Below, one piece after another: positions 1 to 7,736 of a stretch of 11,254 nucleotides of DNA. Position numbers and translations under genes: made by a program. Below the pieces are notes generated by a model, which was given only the letters and a program-made list of their open reading frames with translations, had not been told where the DNA came from and did no database searches. The first letter of the stretch is position 1. Every line of letters starts with the position of its first letter. The DNA is from Deltaproteobacteria bacterium (GTDB lineage: Bacteria; Desulfobacterota; Dissulfuribacteria; Dissulfuribacterales; QOAL01), in NCBI GenBank assembly GCA_027068235.1, contig JAMOUE010000147.1, positions 1 through 11,254 of the forward strand, in the 5' to 3' direction.

Positions 1-1260
1 ACGGCATGGGAGGCAATAAAAGAGGGAGCCAATCCTAGGATACATACCTTTCTTGCCACTTCAGATATTCATCTCAAATACAAACTTAGAAAGAGCCGGG
101 AAGAGGTGCTGGAGCTTGCTGGGGAAGCAGTAAAATATGCCTCTAAATATACTTCTAATGTGGAGTTCTCTGCAGAAGATGCAAGCCGAACAGACCTAGA
201 TTTTCTCTGTAAGGTATTTGAAAGGGTAATAGATTGCGGGGCCACAACGGTAAATTTTCCAGATACAGTAGGTTACGCCATACCCTGGGATTTCGGCAGA
301 ATGATAACGTATGTTATGGAAAATACCCCTAACATCCATAAGGCGGTTTTGAGTGTCCATTGTCACAATGACTTGGGACTTGCTACTGCAAATGTTCTTT
401 CTGCCATCAATGCTGGTGCAAGACAGGTTGAGTGTACAATCAATGGTATTGGAGAAAGGGCAGGGAACACGGCCATGGAAGAGGTAGTCATGGCAATACG
501 CACAAGACATGACCTCCTTCCTTATGAAACCAACATAAATACAAAGCATATTGCAGCTACAAGTCGGATGGTAAGCATGCTTACAGGTATGGTCGTGCAG
601 CCCAACAAGGCTATAGTAGGGGCCAATGCCTTTGCCCACGAATCTGGTATCCATCAAGACGGTGTGTTAAAGGAAAGGACCACCTATGAGATAATGGATC
701 CTAGAGACATAGGTCTTTCGTCGGGAAGCCTGGTTCTCGGAAAGCATTCAGGCAGGCATGCCCTCAAGGCAAAGCTTGAGGAGATGGGCTACGACCTTTC
801 TGAAGAAGAACTCGGCAGGGTGTTTGACAGATTCAAAAAGCTTGCTGACAAGAAAAAGGAGATATTTCCTGAAGACCTAGAGGCCATAGTGGCTGAGGAA
901 ATCTTAAGAATACCTGAGCGCTACAAACTTACATATCTTCATGTTGCAGGAGGAAGTGGAATAAGGCCAACTGCTACAGTTGGAATAGAGGTGGACGGTG
1001 AGGAAGAGATAGCCGTGTCAATAGGAGCTGGGCCAATAGATGCAGCCTTTAATGCAGTGTCAAAGATTGTCAGGACCAAAAGCAATCTGCTCAGATTTAC
1101 TGTGAACTCAATCACTGGTGGCACAGACGCCCAAGGTGAAGTTACTGTCAGGTTGCAAGAAGGTGACAAGGTTGTTACAGGCCAGGGAGCCGACCCTGAT
1201 ATCATTACGGCAAGTGTGAGGGCCTATCTTACTGCTCTCAACCGTCTAGCATACAAGTAG
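1..1260 (+). CDS. leuA: 2-isopropylmalate synthase, 5'-truncated by window edge
   Basis: Condenses acetyl-CoA with 2-ketoisovalerate, the committed and leucine-inhibited step of leucine synthesis, in the cytoplasm. The frame is open from base 1 to the TAG at 1258-1260 and gives 419 residues. A full LeuA has about 510, so roughly 90-100 N-terminal residues, including the start of the TIM barrel, lie before the window. A GTG at 106 is in frame, but residues before it (HTFLATSDIHLKYKL, 43-87) are already typical LeuA sequence, so it is not the start. Visible motifs are the metal-binding HCHND (358-372), the GIGERAGNT loop (445-471), and HESGIHQDG near 640-662. The C-terminal ~110 residues (from about 930) match the LeuA allosteric dimerisation domain (AGGSGIRPTATV, GQGADPDIITAS), so the enzyme is probably feedback-regulated by leucine. 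It is the first visible gene of the leu-asd unit, with leuC 67 bases downstream. Confidence 0.96.
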   Translation, partial: TAWEAIKEGANPRIHTFLATSDIHLKYKLRKSREEVLELAGEAVKYASKYTSNVEFSAEDASRTDLDFLCKVFERVIDCGATTVNFPDTVGYAIPWDFGRMITYVMENTPNIHKAVLSVHCHNDLGLATANVLSAINAGARQVECTINGIGERAGNTAMEEVVMAIRTRHDLLPYETNINTKHIAATSRMVSMLTGMVVQPNKAIVGANAFAHESGIHQDGVLKERTTYEIMDPRDIGLSSGSLVLGKHSGRHALKAKLEEMGYDLSEEELGRVFDRFKKLADKKKEIFPEDLEAIVAEEILRIPERYKLTYLHVAGGSGIRPTATVGIEVDGEEEIAVSIGAGPIDAAFNAVSKIVRTKSNLLRFTVNSITGGTDAQGEVTVRLQEGDKVVTGQGADPDIITASVRAYLTALNRLAYK

Positions 1261-1310
1261 TTTAGATACTATTTATCGAGAAATACATAAACTAATCTTA
1301 TAAATCCAAA

Positions 1311-1318
1311 AAGAAGGG
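1311..1318 (+). promoter_or_regulatory. Ribosome binding site that decides the leuC start
   Basis: The purine-rich AAGAAGGG ends directly against an ATG at 1319, which is too close for initiation there. It lies 9 bases before a second in-frame ATG at 1328, a normal spacing. This favours 1328 over 1319 as the leuC start. Confidence 0.6.
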
Positions 1319-1327
1319 ATGATTCTT

Positions 1328-2593
1328 ATGAGCCGACCCATGACCATTGCAGAGAAGATACTTGCTGATCACGCAGGGCTTGAGAGTGTAGAGCCTGGTC
1401 AGCTAATAGAGGTGGATGTTGATATCGCTTTGGGTAACGATATCACAGCACCTATAGCCATAGATATATTTAAAAAGGCTGGTGTAAAAAATGTCTTTGA
1501 CAGGACAAAGATAGCATTGGTGGCAGACCACTTTACTCCCAATAAAGACATAAAGAGTGCCGAGCAGGTACGGCTTTTAAGGGAATTTGCTGAGGATCAG
1601 GCCATAGTGCACTATTATGAAGGTGGAGATGTCGGAGTAGAACACTGCCTTTTACCAGAAAAGGGCATAGTGCTTCCAGGAGATGTGGTTATTGGAGCAG
1701 ACAGTCATACTTGCACTTATGGTGCACTTGGCGCCTTTGCAACAGGTGTTGGCAGTACAGATCTTGCTGCTGCCATGATTACTGGCAAGACCTGGTTTAA
1801 GGTGCCAGAGAGCCTCAAGATTATTTACAATGGGGAATTACAAACATGGGTGAGTGGTAAAGATTTAATCCTCTACACCATTGGTGATATTGGAGTAGAT
1901 GGTGCCTTATATATGGCAATGGAGTTTACAGGGCCAGTAATAGATAGCTTGCCTATGGCAGATAGGATGACCATGTCCAACATGGCCATAGAGGCAGGTG
2001 GTAAGGCCGGACTGATAAATCCAGATGAAAAGACAAAGGAGTACGTTGACCCACGTGCCTCAAGGCCCTACAAGTTTTTTGTAAGTGATGAAGATGCCCA
2101 GTATGCAAGGGTTATTGAGTATGACTGTTCCAAGATAGAGCCCCAAATTGCCTTTCCGCATCTTCCTGAAAACACCGTTGGGATTTCTGAGGTTGGTACT
2201 GTAGAGCTCAATCAGGTGGTTATTGGTTCATGTACCAATGGTAGAATAGAAGATCTTGAGGTGGCTGCTGATATATTAAAAGGCAAGAAGGTAGCAAAGG
2301 GTTTAAGATTAATTATACTGCCGGCAACGCCTAAGATCTGGTCAGATGCCCTGGAAAGGGGCTTTTTGAAAATATTTTCTGATGCTGGCGCCATTATAGG
2401 CCCGCCTACCTGTGGCCCTTGCCTGGGAGGTCATATGGGTATTTTGGCCAAGGGAGAAAGGGCCCTTTCTACTACCAATAGAAATTTTGTAGGCAGGATG
2501 GGGCATCCAGAGAGTGAGGTTTATCTTGCAAGTCCTGCCATAGCAGCAGCCAGTGCTGTTCTTGGGCGTATAGCCAGTCCATCTGAACTATAA
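1328..2593 (+). CDS. leuC: 3-isopropylmalate dehydratase large subunit
   Basis: Large subunit of isopropylmalate isomerase. With LeuD it converts 2-isopropylmalate to 3-isopropylmalate through an aconitase-type [4Fe-4S] cluster. The product is 421 aa from the ATG at 1328. An ATG nine bases earlier is in frame but sits against the Shine-Dalgarno site. The N-terminus MTIAEKILADHAG is the family signature. The three cluster ligands are visible: C302 in GSCTNG, and C362 and C365 in TCGPCLGG. The substrate-loop signature GADSHTCTYGALGAFATG lies around residue 120. The ~420-aa length matches the shorter LeuC/homoaconitase-like subtype found in many thermophiles, archaea and Desulfobacterota, not the ~466-aa E. 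coli type. The short LeuD downstream fits the same subtype. It lies 24 bases before leuD in the same operon. Homoaconitase is a related alternative, but the leuA/leuB context makes leucine synthesis much more likely. Confidence 0.96.
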   Translation: MSRPMTIAEKILADHAGLESVEPGQLIEVDVDIALGNDITAPIAIDIFKKAGVKNVFDRTKIALVADHFTPNKDIKSAEQVRLLREFAEDQAIVHYYEGGDVGVEHCLLPEKGIVLPGDVVIGADSHTCTYGALGAFATGVGSTDLAAAMITGKTWFKVPESLKIIYNGELQTWVSGKDLILYTIGDIGVDGALYMAMEFTGPVIDSLPMADRMTMSNMAIEAGGKAGLINPDEKTKEYVDPRASRPYKFFVSDEDAQYARVIEYDCSKIEPQIAFPHLPENTVGISEVGTVELNQVVIGSCTNGRIEDLEVAADILKGKKVAKGLRLIILPATPKIWSDALERGFLKIFSDAGAIIGPPTCGPCLGGHMGILAKGERALSTTNRNFVGRMGHPESEVYLASPAIAAASAVLGRIASPSEL

Positions 2594-2617
2594 TTCGGTT
2601 AAGAAGAGGATTATCCC

Positions 2618-3112
2618 ATGAAGCTTAGAGGAAGAGTTTGGAAGTTTGGAAAAAATATTGATACAGATGCTATAATTCCTGCAAGGTATCTGAATACGTC
2701 TGATCCCAATGAGTTAGCAAGGCATTGTATGGAAGATGCCGATCCTGAGTTCCCAAATAAGGTGAAACCAGGGGATATAATCGTTGCAGACAGTAATTTT
2801 GGTTGCGGCTCATCCAGGGAACATGCCCCAATAGCTATTAAGGCAGCCGGTGTATCATGCGTAATCGCTCCAAGTTTTGCGCGTATATTTTACAGGAATG
2901 CCTTTAATATGGGATTGCCCATATTTGAGTGTGACAAGGCCCCTGAACTTATAGAGGAGGGCCATGAGGTGGAAGTGGATGCAGATACAGGGCAGATTGT
3001 GAATCTCACCACTGGTAAGACCATGAAGGCCCAGCCCATTCCACCATTTATGCAGGAGCTAATAAGGGATGGTGGTCTTATTTCACACATAATGAAAAAA
3101 ATGGAAAGCTAA
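2618..3112 (+). CDS. leuD: 3-isopropylmalate dehydratase small subunit
   Basis: Swivel-domain subunit that pairs with LeuC to form the heterodimeric isopropylmalate isomerase. At 164 aa it is the short type, compared with about 200 aa in E. coli, and it matches the short LeuC subtype upstream. Recognisable motifs are KFGKNIDTDAIIPARYL near the N-terminus, the substrate-binding GCGSSREHAP at residues 62-71 (family-conserved S-S-R-E-H), and APSFARIFYRNAFNMGLP at about residues 88-105. The site AAGAGGA (2604-2610) lies 7 bases before the ATG. The gene follows leuC by 24 bases and precedes leuB by 36, so co-transcription and coupled expression of the two subunits are expected. No missing residue or frame disturbance was seen. 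Confidence 0.96.
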   Translation: MKLRGRVWKFGKNIDTDAIIPARYLNTSDPNELARHCMEDADPEFPNKVKPGDIIVADSNFGCGSSREHAPIAIKAAGVSCVIAPSFARIFYRNAFNMGLPIFECDKAPELIEEGHEVEVDADTGQIVNLTTGKTMKAQPIPPFMQELIRDGGLISHIMKKMES

Positions 3113-3148
3113 TAAACTCAAAAATAGATTGTAAGGAGAAAGGCAGAT

Positions 3149-4210
3149 ATGACCAAATACAAGATAGCAGTTATTCCAGGAGACGGTACCGGTCCAGAGG
3201 TTGTGCGTGAGGGTGTAAAGGTTCTGGAGGCAGCGGCCAAGAGGTTTGGTTTTGAACTGGACATGACGTGGTATGATTATGGCGGAGATAGGTATCTGAA
3301 GACTGGTGAGGTCCTTCCAGAGGGTGCAATAGAGGATTTGAAACAATACAAGGCCATTTATTTAGGAGCCATTGGTCATCCAGATGTAAAACCAGGCATA
3401 CTGGAGAAGGGTATCCTGCTTGCGCTCAGATTTGCACTTGATCAGTATGTGAATCTTAGGCCGGTTATCCTTTATCCCGGCGTTGAGACCCCTCTTAAAG
3501 ATAAAGGGCCAGAAGACATAGATTTTGTGGTAGTTAGAGAGAACACCGAGGGGCTTTATGCAGGTGCAGGCGGTGTTCTAAAAAAGGGCACTCCAGATGA
3601 GGTTGCCGTGCAGGAATCTATTAACACAAGAAAAGGCGTTGAAAGGTGTATAAGGTTTGCCTATGACTACTGTAGAAAGAGGAACAAGAAAAAGACCCTG
3701 ACCCTTTGTGGCAAGACCAACGTACTAACCTACGCCTTTGATCTTTGGGAACGGGCCTTTTACGAAGTGGGCGAAGAGTATCCGGACATTAAGAAGGATT
3801 ATGCCCATGTAGATGCAACTTGTATGTGGATGGTCAAGAATCCGGAGTGGTTTGATGTCATTGTAACAGACAACATGTTTGGCGACATCATCACTGACCT
3901 TGGGGCAATGATTCAGGGAGGTATGGGAATTGCCGCTGGTGGTAACATCAATCCTGAAGGTGTCTCCATGTTTGAGCCAATCGGTGGTTCCGCTCCTAAG
4001 TACACAGGTAAAAACGTTATTAACCCCCTTGCTGCAATATGTGCAGGACAGATGATGCTCGATTATCTGGGAGAAGAAGAGGCTGCAAAGGCAGTTGAGG
4101 ATGCAGTTAAGACGGTTGTAAGCAAACACTTGAAGAGTTTGTCTGCAGGTAAGATGGGCTATTCCACAACTGAGGTGGGTGACCTGGTCGCTGATTACGT
4201 AAAAGGTTAG
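3149..4210 (+). CDS. leuB: 3-isopropylmalate dehydrogenase (LeuB; tartrate-dehydrogenase-like subtype)
   Basis: NAD-dependent oxidative decarboxylase that turns 3-isopropylmalate into 2-ketoisocaproate, the last dedicated leucine step before transamination. It is 353 aa, normal for the family. The N-terminus IAVIPGDGTGPEVV is the isocitrate/isopropylmalate dehydrogenase signature. Expected catalytic residues are Y137 in NTEGLYAG, K189 in GKTNVL, and metal-binding aspartates D241, D246 and D250 in DNMFGDIITDLG. The cofactor loop near the C-terminus begins EPIGGSAPKYTG. The segment from about residue 72 (GAIGHPDVKPGILEKG, then DQYVNLRPV) resembles the LeuB/tartrate-dehydrogenase-like subtype more than E. 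coli LeuB, with one extra residue in the substrate-specificity region. AAGGAG (3133-3138) precedes the ATG. Position between leuD and asd supports a leucine role, although the sequence alone would also allow a malate- or tartrate-type dehydrogenase. Confidence 0.92.
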   Translation: MTKYKIAVIPGDGTGPEVVREGVKVLEAAAKRFGFELDMTWYDYGGDRYLKTGEVLPEGAIEDLKQYKAIYLGAIGHPDVKPGILEKGILLALRFALDQYVNLRPVILYPGVETPLKDKGPEDIDFVVVRENTEGLYAGAGGVLKKGTPDEVAVQESINTRKGVERCIRFAYDYCRKRNKKKTLTLCGKTNVLTYAFDLWERAFYEVGEEYPDIKKDYAHVDATCMWMVKNPEWFDVIVTDNMFGDIITDLGAMIQGGMGIAAGGNINPEGVSMFEPIGGSAPKYTGKNVINPLAAICAGQMMLDYLGEEEAAKAVEDAVKTVVSKHLKSLSAGKMGYSTTEVGDLVADYVKG

Positions 4211-4229
4211 CCAAAAGAGGGAGAATACA

Positions 4230-5288
4230 ATGAGCAAGGAGTATTCAGTAGCCGTTGTTGGGGCCACAGGTGCCGTTGGCAAAACCATGATCAAGGTCCT
4301 TGATGAAAGGGATTTTCCAATAAGGCAGATAAAGTTTTTGGCATCCGAAAGATCAGAGGGAAAGAAACTGCGTTTTAAAGGCGAAGAAGTTGTTGTCCAG
4401 AAACTGGATCACAATTCCTTTGACGACGTTGATATAGCCCTTTTTTCTGCTGGAGCATCAAGAAGTTTGGAGTTTGCGCCATCAGCCGCTAAGGCAGGAG
4501 CTGTCGTCATAGATAATTCCAGTGCCTGGCGTATGGACCCTGAAGTGCCGCTAGTGGTACCAGAGGTCAATCCACATGCAATTGCCCAGTACAAGACCAA
4601 AGGGATAATTGCCAATCCAAACTGTTCCACCATCCAGATGGTTGTAGCGCTCAAACCCCTTTATGATTATGCAAAGATTAAGCGCATAGTTGTTGCAACC
4701 TATCAGGCAGTGTCTGGTACAGGCCAAAAGGCTATAGAAGAGCTTGAGGAAGAGGTCAAGCAGTGGGTAGTTAAGGGATGTGGTAATGAGCCAGGAAAGT
4801 CCAAGGGGTATGTGGGAGAATATGAATACAAGGCCTATCCACATCAGATCGCCTTTAACTGTTTGCCTCATATAGATGTATTTCTTGACAATGGTTATAC
4901 CAAAGAAGAGATGAAGATGGTCAATGAGACCAGAAAGATCTTGGAAGATGATTCCATCATGGTCTCTGCCACTTGTGTGAGGGTCCCTGTATTTTATGGC
5001 CATTCTGAATCTGTAAATGTACAGTTTGAAGCTCCAATTGAAGCCGAAAAGGTGAAAGAGCTCTTAGAGGCTGCTCCAGGAGTAACTGTGCTTGATGATC
5101 CTGCAAATGCCGTCTACCCGATGGCTATTGAGGCAGAAGGCAAAGACGATACATTTGTGGGTAGGATCAGAAAGGATATTTCTCAGGAAAATGGCATAGA
5201 TATGTGGATTGTTGCAGATAACATTAGAAAGGGGGCTGCCACCAATGCAGTCCAAATAGCAGAAAAACTTATAGAATCTTATCTTTGA
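4230..5288 (+). CDS. asd: Aspartate-semialdehyde dehydrogenase
   Basis: NADPH-dependent reduction of aspartyl-4-phosphate to aspartate semialdehyde, the branch point to lysine/diaminopimelate, methionine, threonine and thus isoleucine. The protein is 352 aa. Residues 6-15 hold the Rossmann motif VAVVGATGAVGK. The catalytic cysteine is C132 in NPNCST, the substrate-binding stretch TYQAVSGTGQKA follows at about 155-166, and the catalytic histidine is H258 in GHSESV. A Shine-Dalgarno GAGGGAG (4217-4223) lies 6 bases before the ATG, and only 19 bases separate it from leuB. It is the last gene of the unit because a strong terminator begins 15 bases after its TGA. Its attachment to leu genes couples two branches of amino acid synthesis, a gene order also known in Desulfobacterota (inference from general knowledge). 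Confidence 0.96.
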   Translation: MSKEYSVAVVGATGAVGKTMIKVLDERDFPIRQIKFLASERSEGKKLRFKGEEVVVQKLDHNSFDDVDIALFSAGASRSLEFAPSAAKAGAVVIDNSSAWRMDPEVPLVVPEVNPHAIAQYKTKGIIANPNCSTIQMVVALKPLYDYAKIKRIVVATYQAVSGTGQKAIEELEEEVKQWVVKGCGNEPGKSKGYVGEYEYKAYPHQIAFNCLPHIDVFLDNGYTKEEMKMVNETRKILEDDSIMVSATCVRVPVFYGHSESVNVQFEAPIEAEKVKELLEAAPGVTVLDDPANAVYPMAIEAEGKDDTFVGRIRKDISQENGIDMWIVADNIRKGAATNAVQIAEKLIESYL

Positions 5289-5303
5289 TAGTTCATATTA
5301 ATT

Positions 5304-5329
5304 GGGGCCATTTTGAGGCCCCTTTTTTT
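5304..5329 (+). terminator. Intrinsic terminator of the leu-asd operon
   Basis: A perfect 6-bp GC stem, GGGGCC (5304-5309) with GGCCCC (5317-5322), closes a 7-base loop and is followed at once by seven Ts (5323-5329). It lies 15 bases after the asd stop. It separates the amino acid unit from the phosphate unit, so the next genes should have their own promoter. Confidence 0.93.
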
Positions 5330-5371
5330 ATTAAAATTGCCTTCCTTGAGATTCACTTACTATTAGATTCT

Positions 5372-5376
5372 GGAGG
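5372..5376 (+). promoter_or_regulatory. Shine-Dalgarno site of the DUF47 gene
   Basis: GGAGG lies six bases before the ATG at 5383. It confirms that start after a 94-base intergenic gap that also carries the terminator. Confidence 0.7.
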
Positions 5377-5382
5377 CCCATC

Positions 5383-6054
5383 ATGAGTATCATTTCAGAA
5401 CTCTTTGGCAAATCACCCTTTGGGGCATTGGTGGAACACACCAAAAAGGTACATGAATGCGTGGAGATGATAAAGCCTCTCATGGAGGCCTTGAGCCATG
5501 AGAACTTTATTCTTTTGCGAGAGCTCCATAACAAGGTGTCAAAGTTGGAATACGAGGCTGATAAGATAAAGCATGAAGTAAGAGGGCTCCTTTCAAGAAG
5601 ACTTTTTTTGCCTGTAGATAAGGTTGACCTGGAAAATTTTTTGAGATGTCAAGACAAGATTGCTGACTATACTGAGGACTTCTCTGTTATTTTGACCATT
5701 AGAAACACCAAGATTCATCCCAGCCTCATAGATAAATTTTTCAAACTTGTTGAACAGGTATTTCAGGTCACAGGAACCCTCCTCACAGCAGCGGTAGAGC
5801 TCCAACACCTTGCTGAGGTTTCGTTTGGCGGTGCTGAGTCTAAGAAGGTGTTGAAATGGCTTGATGGCCTTGGAGAAGAGGAGTGGAAGGCAGATCGTAT
5901 TGCAAGAGACCTTTCCAGAGATATCTATACCCTTGAAAATGAAGTGGACACTATGACCATAATCTTCTACGAAAAGATGATCTTAACCCTTGGACAGGTT
6001 GCTAACGAAGCTGAGAATGCTGGTGATATGCTTCGTAATATGCTGATTAGATAG
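5383..6054 (+). CDS. DUF47/PhoU-like phosphate transport regulator (TIGR00153 family)
   Basis: A 223-aa, soluble, nearly all-helical protein of the PhoU_div/DUF47 family, normally encoded beside PiT phosphate permeases and thought to modulate them. Family features seen are the N-terminal FGKSPFGALVEH, the helix with the acidic/basic heptad KLEYEADKIKHEVRGLLSRRLFLPVDKVD (about residues 53-81; listed here as segments EYEADKIKHEV and RLFLPVDKVD), the following DKIADYTED, and the C-terminal AENAGDMLRNMLIR. There is no signal peptide or membrane segment, so it is cytoplasmic. The E-x-x-x-D pattern repeated in two three-helix halves is typical of the PhoU fold and probably binds metal. The gene starts at an ATG with GGAGG six bases upstream. 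It is followed after 56 bases by the permease, an arrangement that strongly supports function as its partner. Exact biochemical activity is not established for the family. Confidence 0.92.
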   Translation: MSIISELFGKSPFGALVEHTKKVHECVEMIKPLMEALSHENFILLRELHNKVSKLEYEADKIKHEVRGLLSRRLFLPVDKVDLENFLRCQDKIADYTEDFSVILTIRNTKIHPSLIDKFFKLVEQVFQVTGTLLTAAVELQHLAEVSFGGAESKKVLKWLDGLGEEEWKADRIARDLSRDIYTLENEVDTMTIIFYEKMILTLGQVANEAENAGDMLRNMLIR

Positions 6055-6110
6055 GCTGCTTTGTTTGTTGTTGTTATTAAGTTTTAATAGTTTTATGCGG
6101 GAAGGATAAG

Positions 6111-7418
6111 ATGGAAACCATTGTAATTGGTGTAACTGCACTTCTTGGCCTCTATATGGCATGGAATATAGGGGCAAATGATGTTGCCAATTCTATGGCA
6201 GATGCTGTTGGCTCTAGGGCACTCTCTGTAAAAAATGCTGTAATTCTTGCTGGAATATGTGAGTTTGCAGGAGCAGTGTTAGTTGGTGCGCCGGTTACAG
6301 ATACCGTAAGAAAAGGAATTGTTAGTCCAGATGCTTTCCTGTCGATGCCAGGTATTACGCCTGAACAGGCAGCCGCCCTGTTTGTAATTGGAATGACTGC
6401 CGCACTTCTTTCTGCAGCCATTTGGCTGAATGTATCTTCATTCATGGGGCTGCCTGTTTCCACTACTCATTCCATCGTAGGCGCAGTGGCAGGTTTTGGA
6501 ATAGCAGCTGCCGGATGGGGATCGGTTCAGTGGGGAAAGATGACTCAGATAGTGTTGAGTTGGTTCGTCTCCCCTGTGGCAGGTGGGATCATGGCATATT
6601 TTGTTTTCAAGTTTATATCTAAGGCCATCCTTGGTCAGGAACGGCCAGTGAAAGCAGCAGTACAGTATGCACCATTTCTCGTATCAGCAGTTACTGCATC
6701 CGTCGTTCTTGCTACAATATATAAAGGCCTTAAGCATGTCATTGGTCATATCTCATGGCTTACCCCTCAGGTTTCCATATATATCACCATCCTTTTGAGT
6801 GCTATTGCATGGGGTGTCTCAAGGTGGTGGCTAAAGACGAGGCTAAATGGCAAGGAAAAGTTGCCTGTAGATCAGCAACTCGATCTTGTAGAGCAGGTTT
6901 TTGTCCCTTTGGTGATAATTACATCGTGTTCAGTGGCCTTTGCGCATGGTGCAAATGACGTTGCCAATTCCGTTGGGCCTTTAGCAGCAGTTGTACGTGT
7001 GCTTCAAACTGGTCAGGTGTTGCAAAAGGTTGGCGTACCATTTTGGGTTCTTGTTCTTGGAGGAAGCGGTATAGTTTTAGGGCTTGCAACCTTTGGGTAC
7101 AGGGTTATGTATACTGTTGGAATGAAGATTACAGAGATTACGCCTTCTCGTGGCGTAGCTGCAGATCTTGCAGCAACTGCAACTGTTCTTGTATGCACAA
7201 GACTAAAGCTTCCCATATCAACTACACATACCTTGGTTGGCGCAATTCTTGGTATTGGCTTGGCGCGTGGTTTAGCTGGTATTAATAAAGACGTTGCAAA
7301 GCGCATTTTTGGTGCTTGGTTTATAACAGTACCAGCTGCAGGTATACTGTGTGTTTTCTTATTTTATATTGGAAAGATGTGGTTTATGGATGTGCTAACT
7401 GAGGTCTGTTCAAAATAG
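6111..7418 (+). CDS. pit: PiT/PHO4-family inorganic phosphate permease
   Basis: Integral membrane transporter, 435 aa, that imports inorganic phosphate (in bacteria usually metal-phosphate with protons, in some lineages with sodium). It shows the family's internal duplication. GANDVANSMADAVG begins at residue 21 and is repeated as GANDVANSVGPLAA from residue 280. PVSTTHSIVGAV in the first half is matched by PISTTHTLVGAI in the second. Many hydrophobic segments surround these motifs (about ten to twelve predicted by eye), and a more polar loop lies between the halves around residues 240-265 (KTRLNGKEKLPVDQQ). The site GGGAAGG (6099-6105) precedes the ATG. The DUF47 partner lies immediately upstream, so the pair probably forms one low-affinity phosphate uptake unit. 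Sulfate permeases of the same superfamily are a remote alternative. Confidence 0.94.
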   Translation: METIVIGVTALLGLYMAWNIGANDVANSMADAVGSRALSVKNAVILAGICEFAGAVLVGAPVTDTVRKGIVSPDAFLSMPGITPEQAAALFVIGMTAALLSAAIWLNVSSFMGLPVSTTHSIVGAVAGFGIAAAGWGSVQWGKMTQIVLSWFVSPVAGGIMAYFVFKFISKAILGQERPVKAAVQYAPFLVSAVTASVVLATIYKGLKHVIGHISWLTPQVSIYITILLSAIAWGVSRWWLKTRLNGKEKLPVDQQLDLVEQVFVPLVIITSCSVAFAHGANDVANSVGPLAAVVRVLQTGQVLQKVGVPFWVLVLGGSGIVLGLATFGYRVMYTVGMKITEITPSRGVAADLAATATVLVCTRLKLPISTTHTLVGAILGIGLARGLAGINKDVAKRIFGAWFITVPAAGILCVFLFYIGKMWFMDVLTEVCSK

Positions 7419-7511
7419 CAACGCAAACGGAACGATAATTCTAGGTTGTATGTCATCTGTTATTCTGCTTGAGAAAATGGGTTACTGTATAGCCCTAATA
7501 TACTAAACTTT

Positions 7512-7546
7512 TTCCTTCCTTCCTTCCTTCCTTCCTTCCTTCCTTC
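7512..7546. repeat. Tetranucleotide microsatellite (TTCC), 8.75 copies
   Basis: Eight perfect TTCC units plus TTC, 35 bases without interruption, with the complement reading GGAA on the other strand. It begins 94 bases after the pit stop and ends 594 bases before the giant surface-protein start. Tetranucleotide tracts of this length are prone to slipped-strand length change and in other bacteria act as phase-variation switches. No gene on either strand is clearly placed to be switched here. Confidence 0.97.
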
Positions 7547-7574
7547 TCATTAGAATAAGATTTTATTTTTCAAA

Positions 7575-7602
7575 ACTCTAATTCCTTAGAGTAAATTTTT
7601 TT
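7575..7602 (+). terminator. Probable intrinsic terminator of the DUF47-pit unit
   Basis: A perfect 7-bp stem ACTCTAA (7575-7581) with TTAGAGT (7586-7592) closes a TTCC tetraloop. Three bases then lead into seven Ts (7596-7602). The stem is AT-rich, so it is weaker than the one after asd. It stands 157 bases after the pit stop with no better candidate between, and the microsatellite would lie inside the transcript's 3' end. Confidence 0.6.
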
Positions 7603-7712
7603 GAGACTGTAAAATTTTTTAAATTTTTTGTTGAAAAGAATTTCACCATTTTGTATCTTTAGCAAATAAACTATTTATATTGAATTTCTGGATTTTAGTT
7701 TTTTTTAAATTC

Positions 7713-7734
7713 GGCATCTTTTTTGCTTGATGCC
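7713..7734. repeat. Short inverted repeat GGCATC/GATGCC
   Basis: GGCATC (7713-7718) and GATGCC (7729-7734) form a perfect 6-bp stem with a 10-base, T-rich loop. It is preceded by a T-run but not followed by one on the plus strand. Read on the minus strand, the run of A/T at 7700-7708 gives only a weak tail. It ends two bases before a larger inverted repeat. Confidence 0.6.
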
Positions 7735-7736
7735 AA

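Noticed and set aside
196..657. 153-codon minus-strand frame opposite leuA
   Set aside because: It lies entirely inside a conserved enzyme gene, its translation has no family features, and it begins without a Shine-Dalgarno site.
3725..4294. 189-codon minus-strand frame across the leuB/asd junction
   Set aside because: Antisense to two highly conserved genes, with a low-complexity, Cys/His-rich translation typical of an antisense shadow.
5337..5366. TTGCCT and TATTAG, 18 bases apart, as a promoter for the DUF47-pit unit
   Set aside because: A promoter is expected here after the terminator, but both boxes match the consensus poorly and other pairings are equally likely, so I did not list it.
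7450..7506. Short forward frame (18 codons) ending just before the microsatellite
   Set aside because: No ribosome binding site, no recognisable peptide, and a length expected by chance.
7507..7553. Minus-strand ATG directly before the GGAA tract, as if the repeat were at the start of a phase-variable gene
   Set aside because: In the present repeat number it stops after 15 codons. The frames reached by gaining or losing units stop within about 20 more codons, so no real gene is attached.
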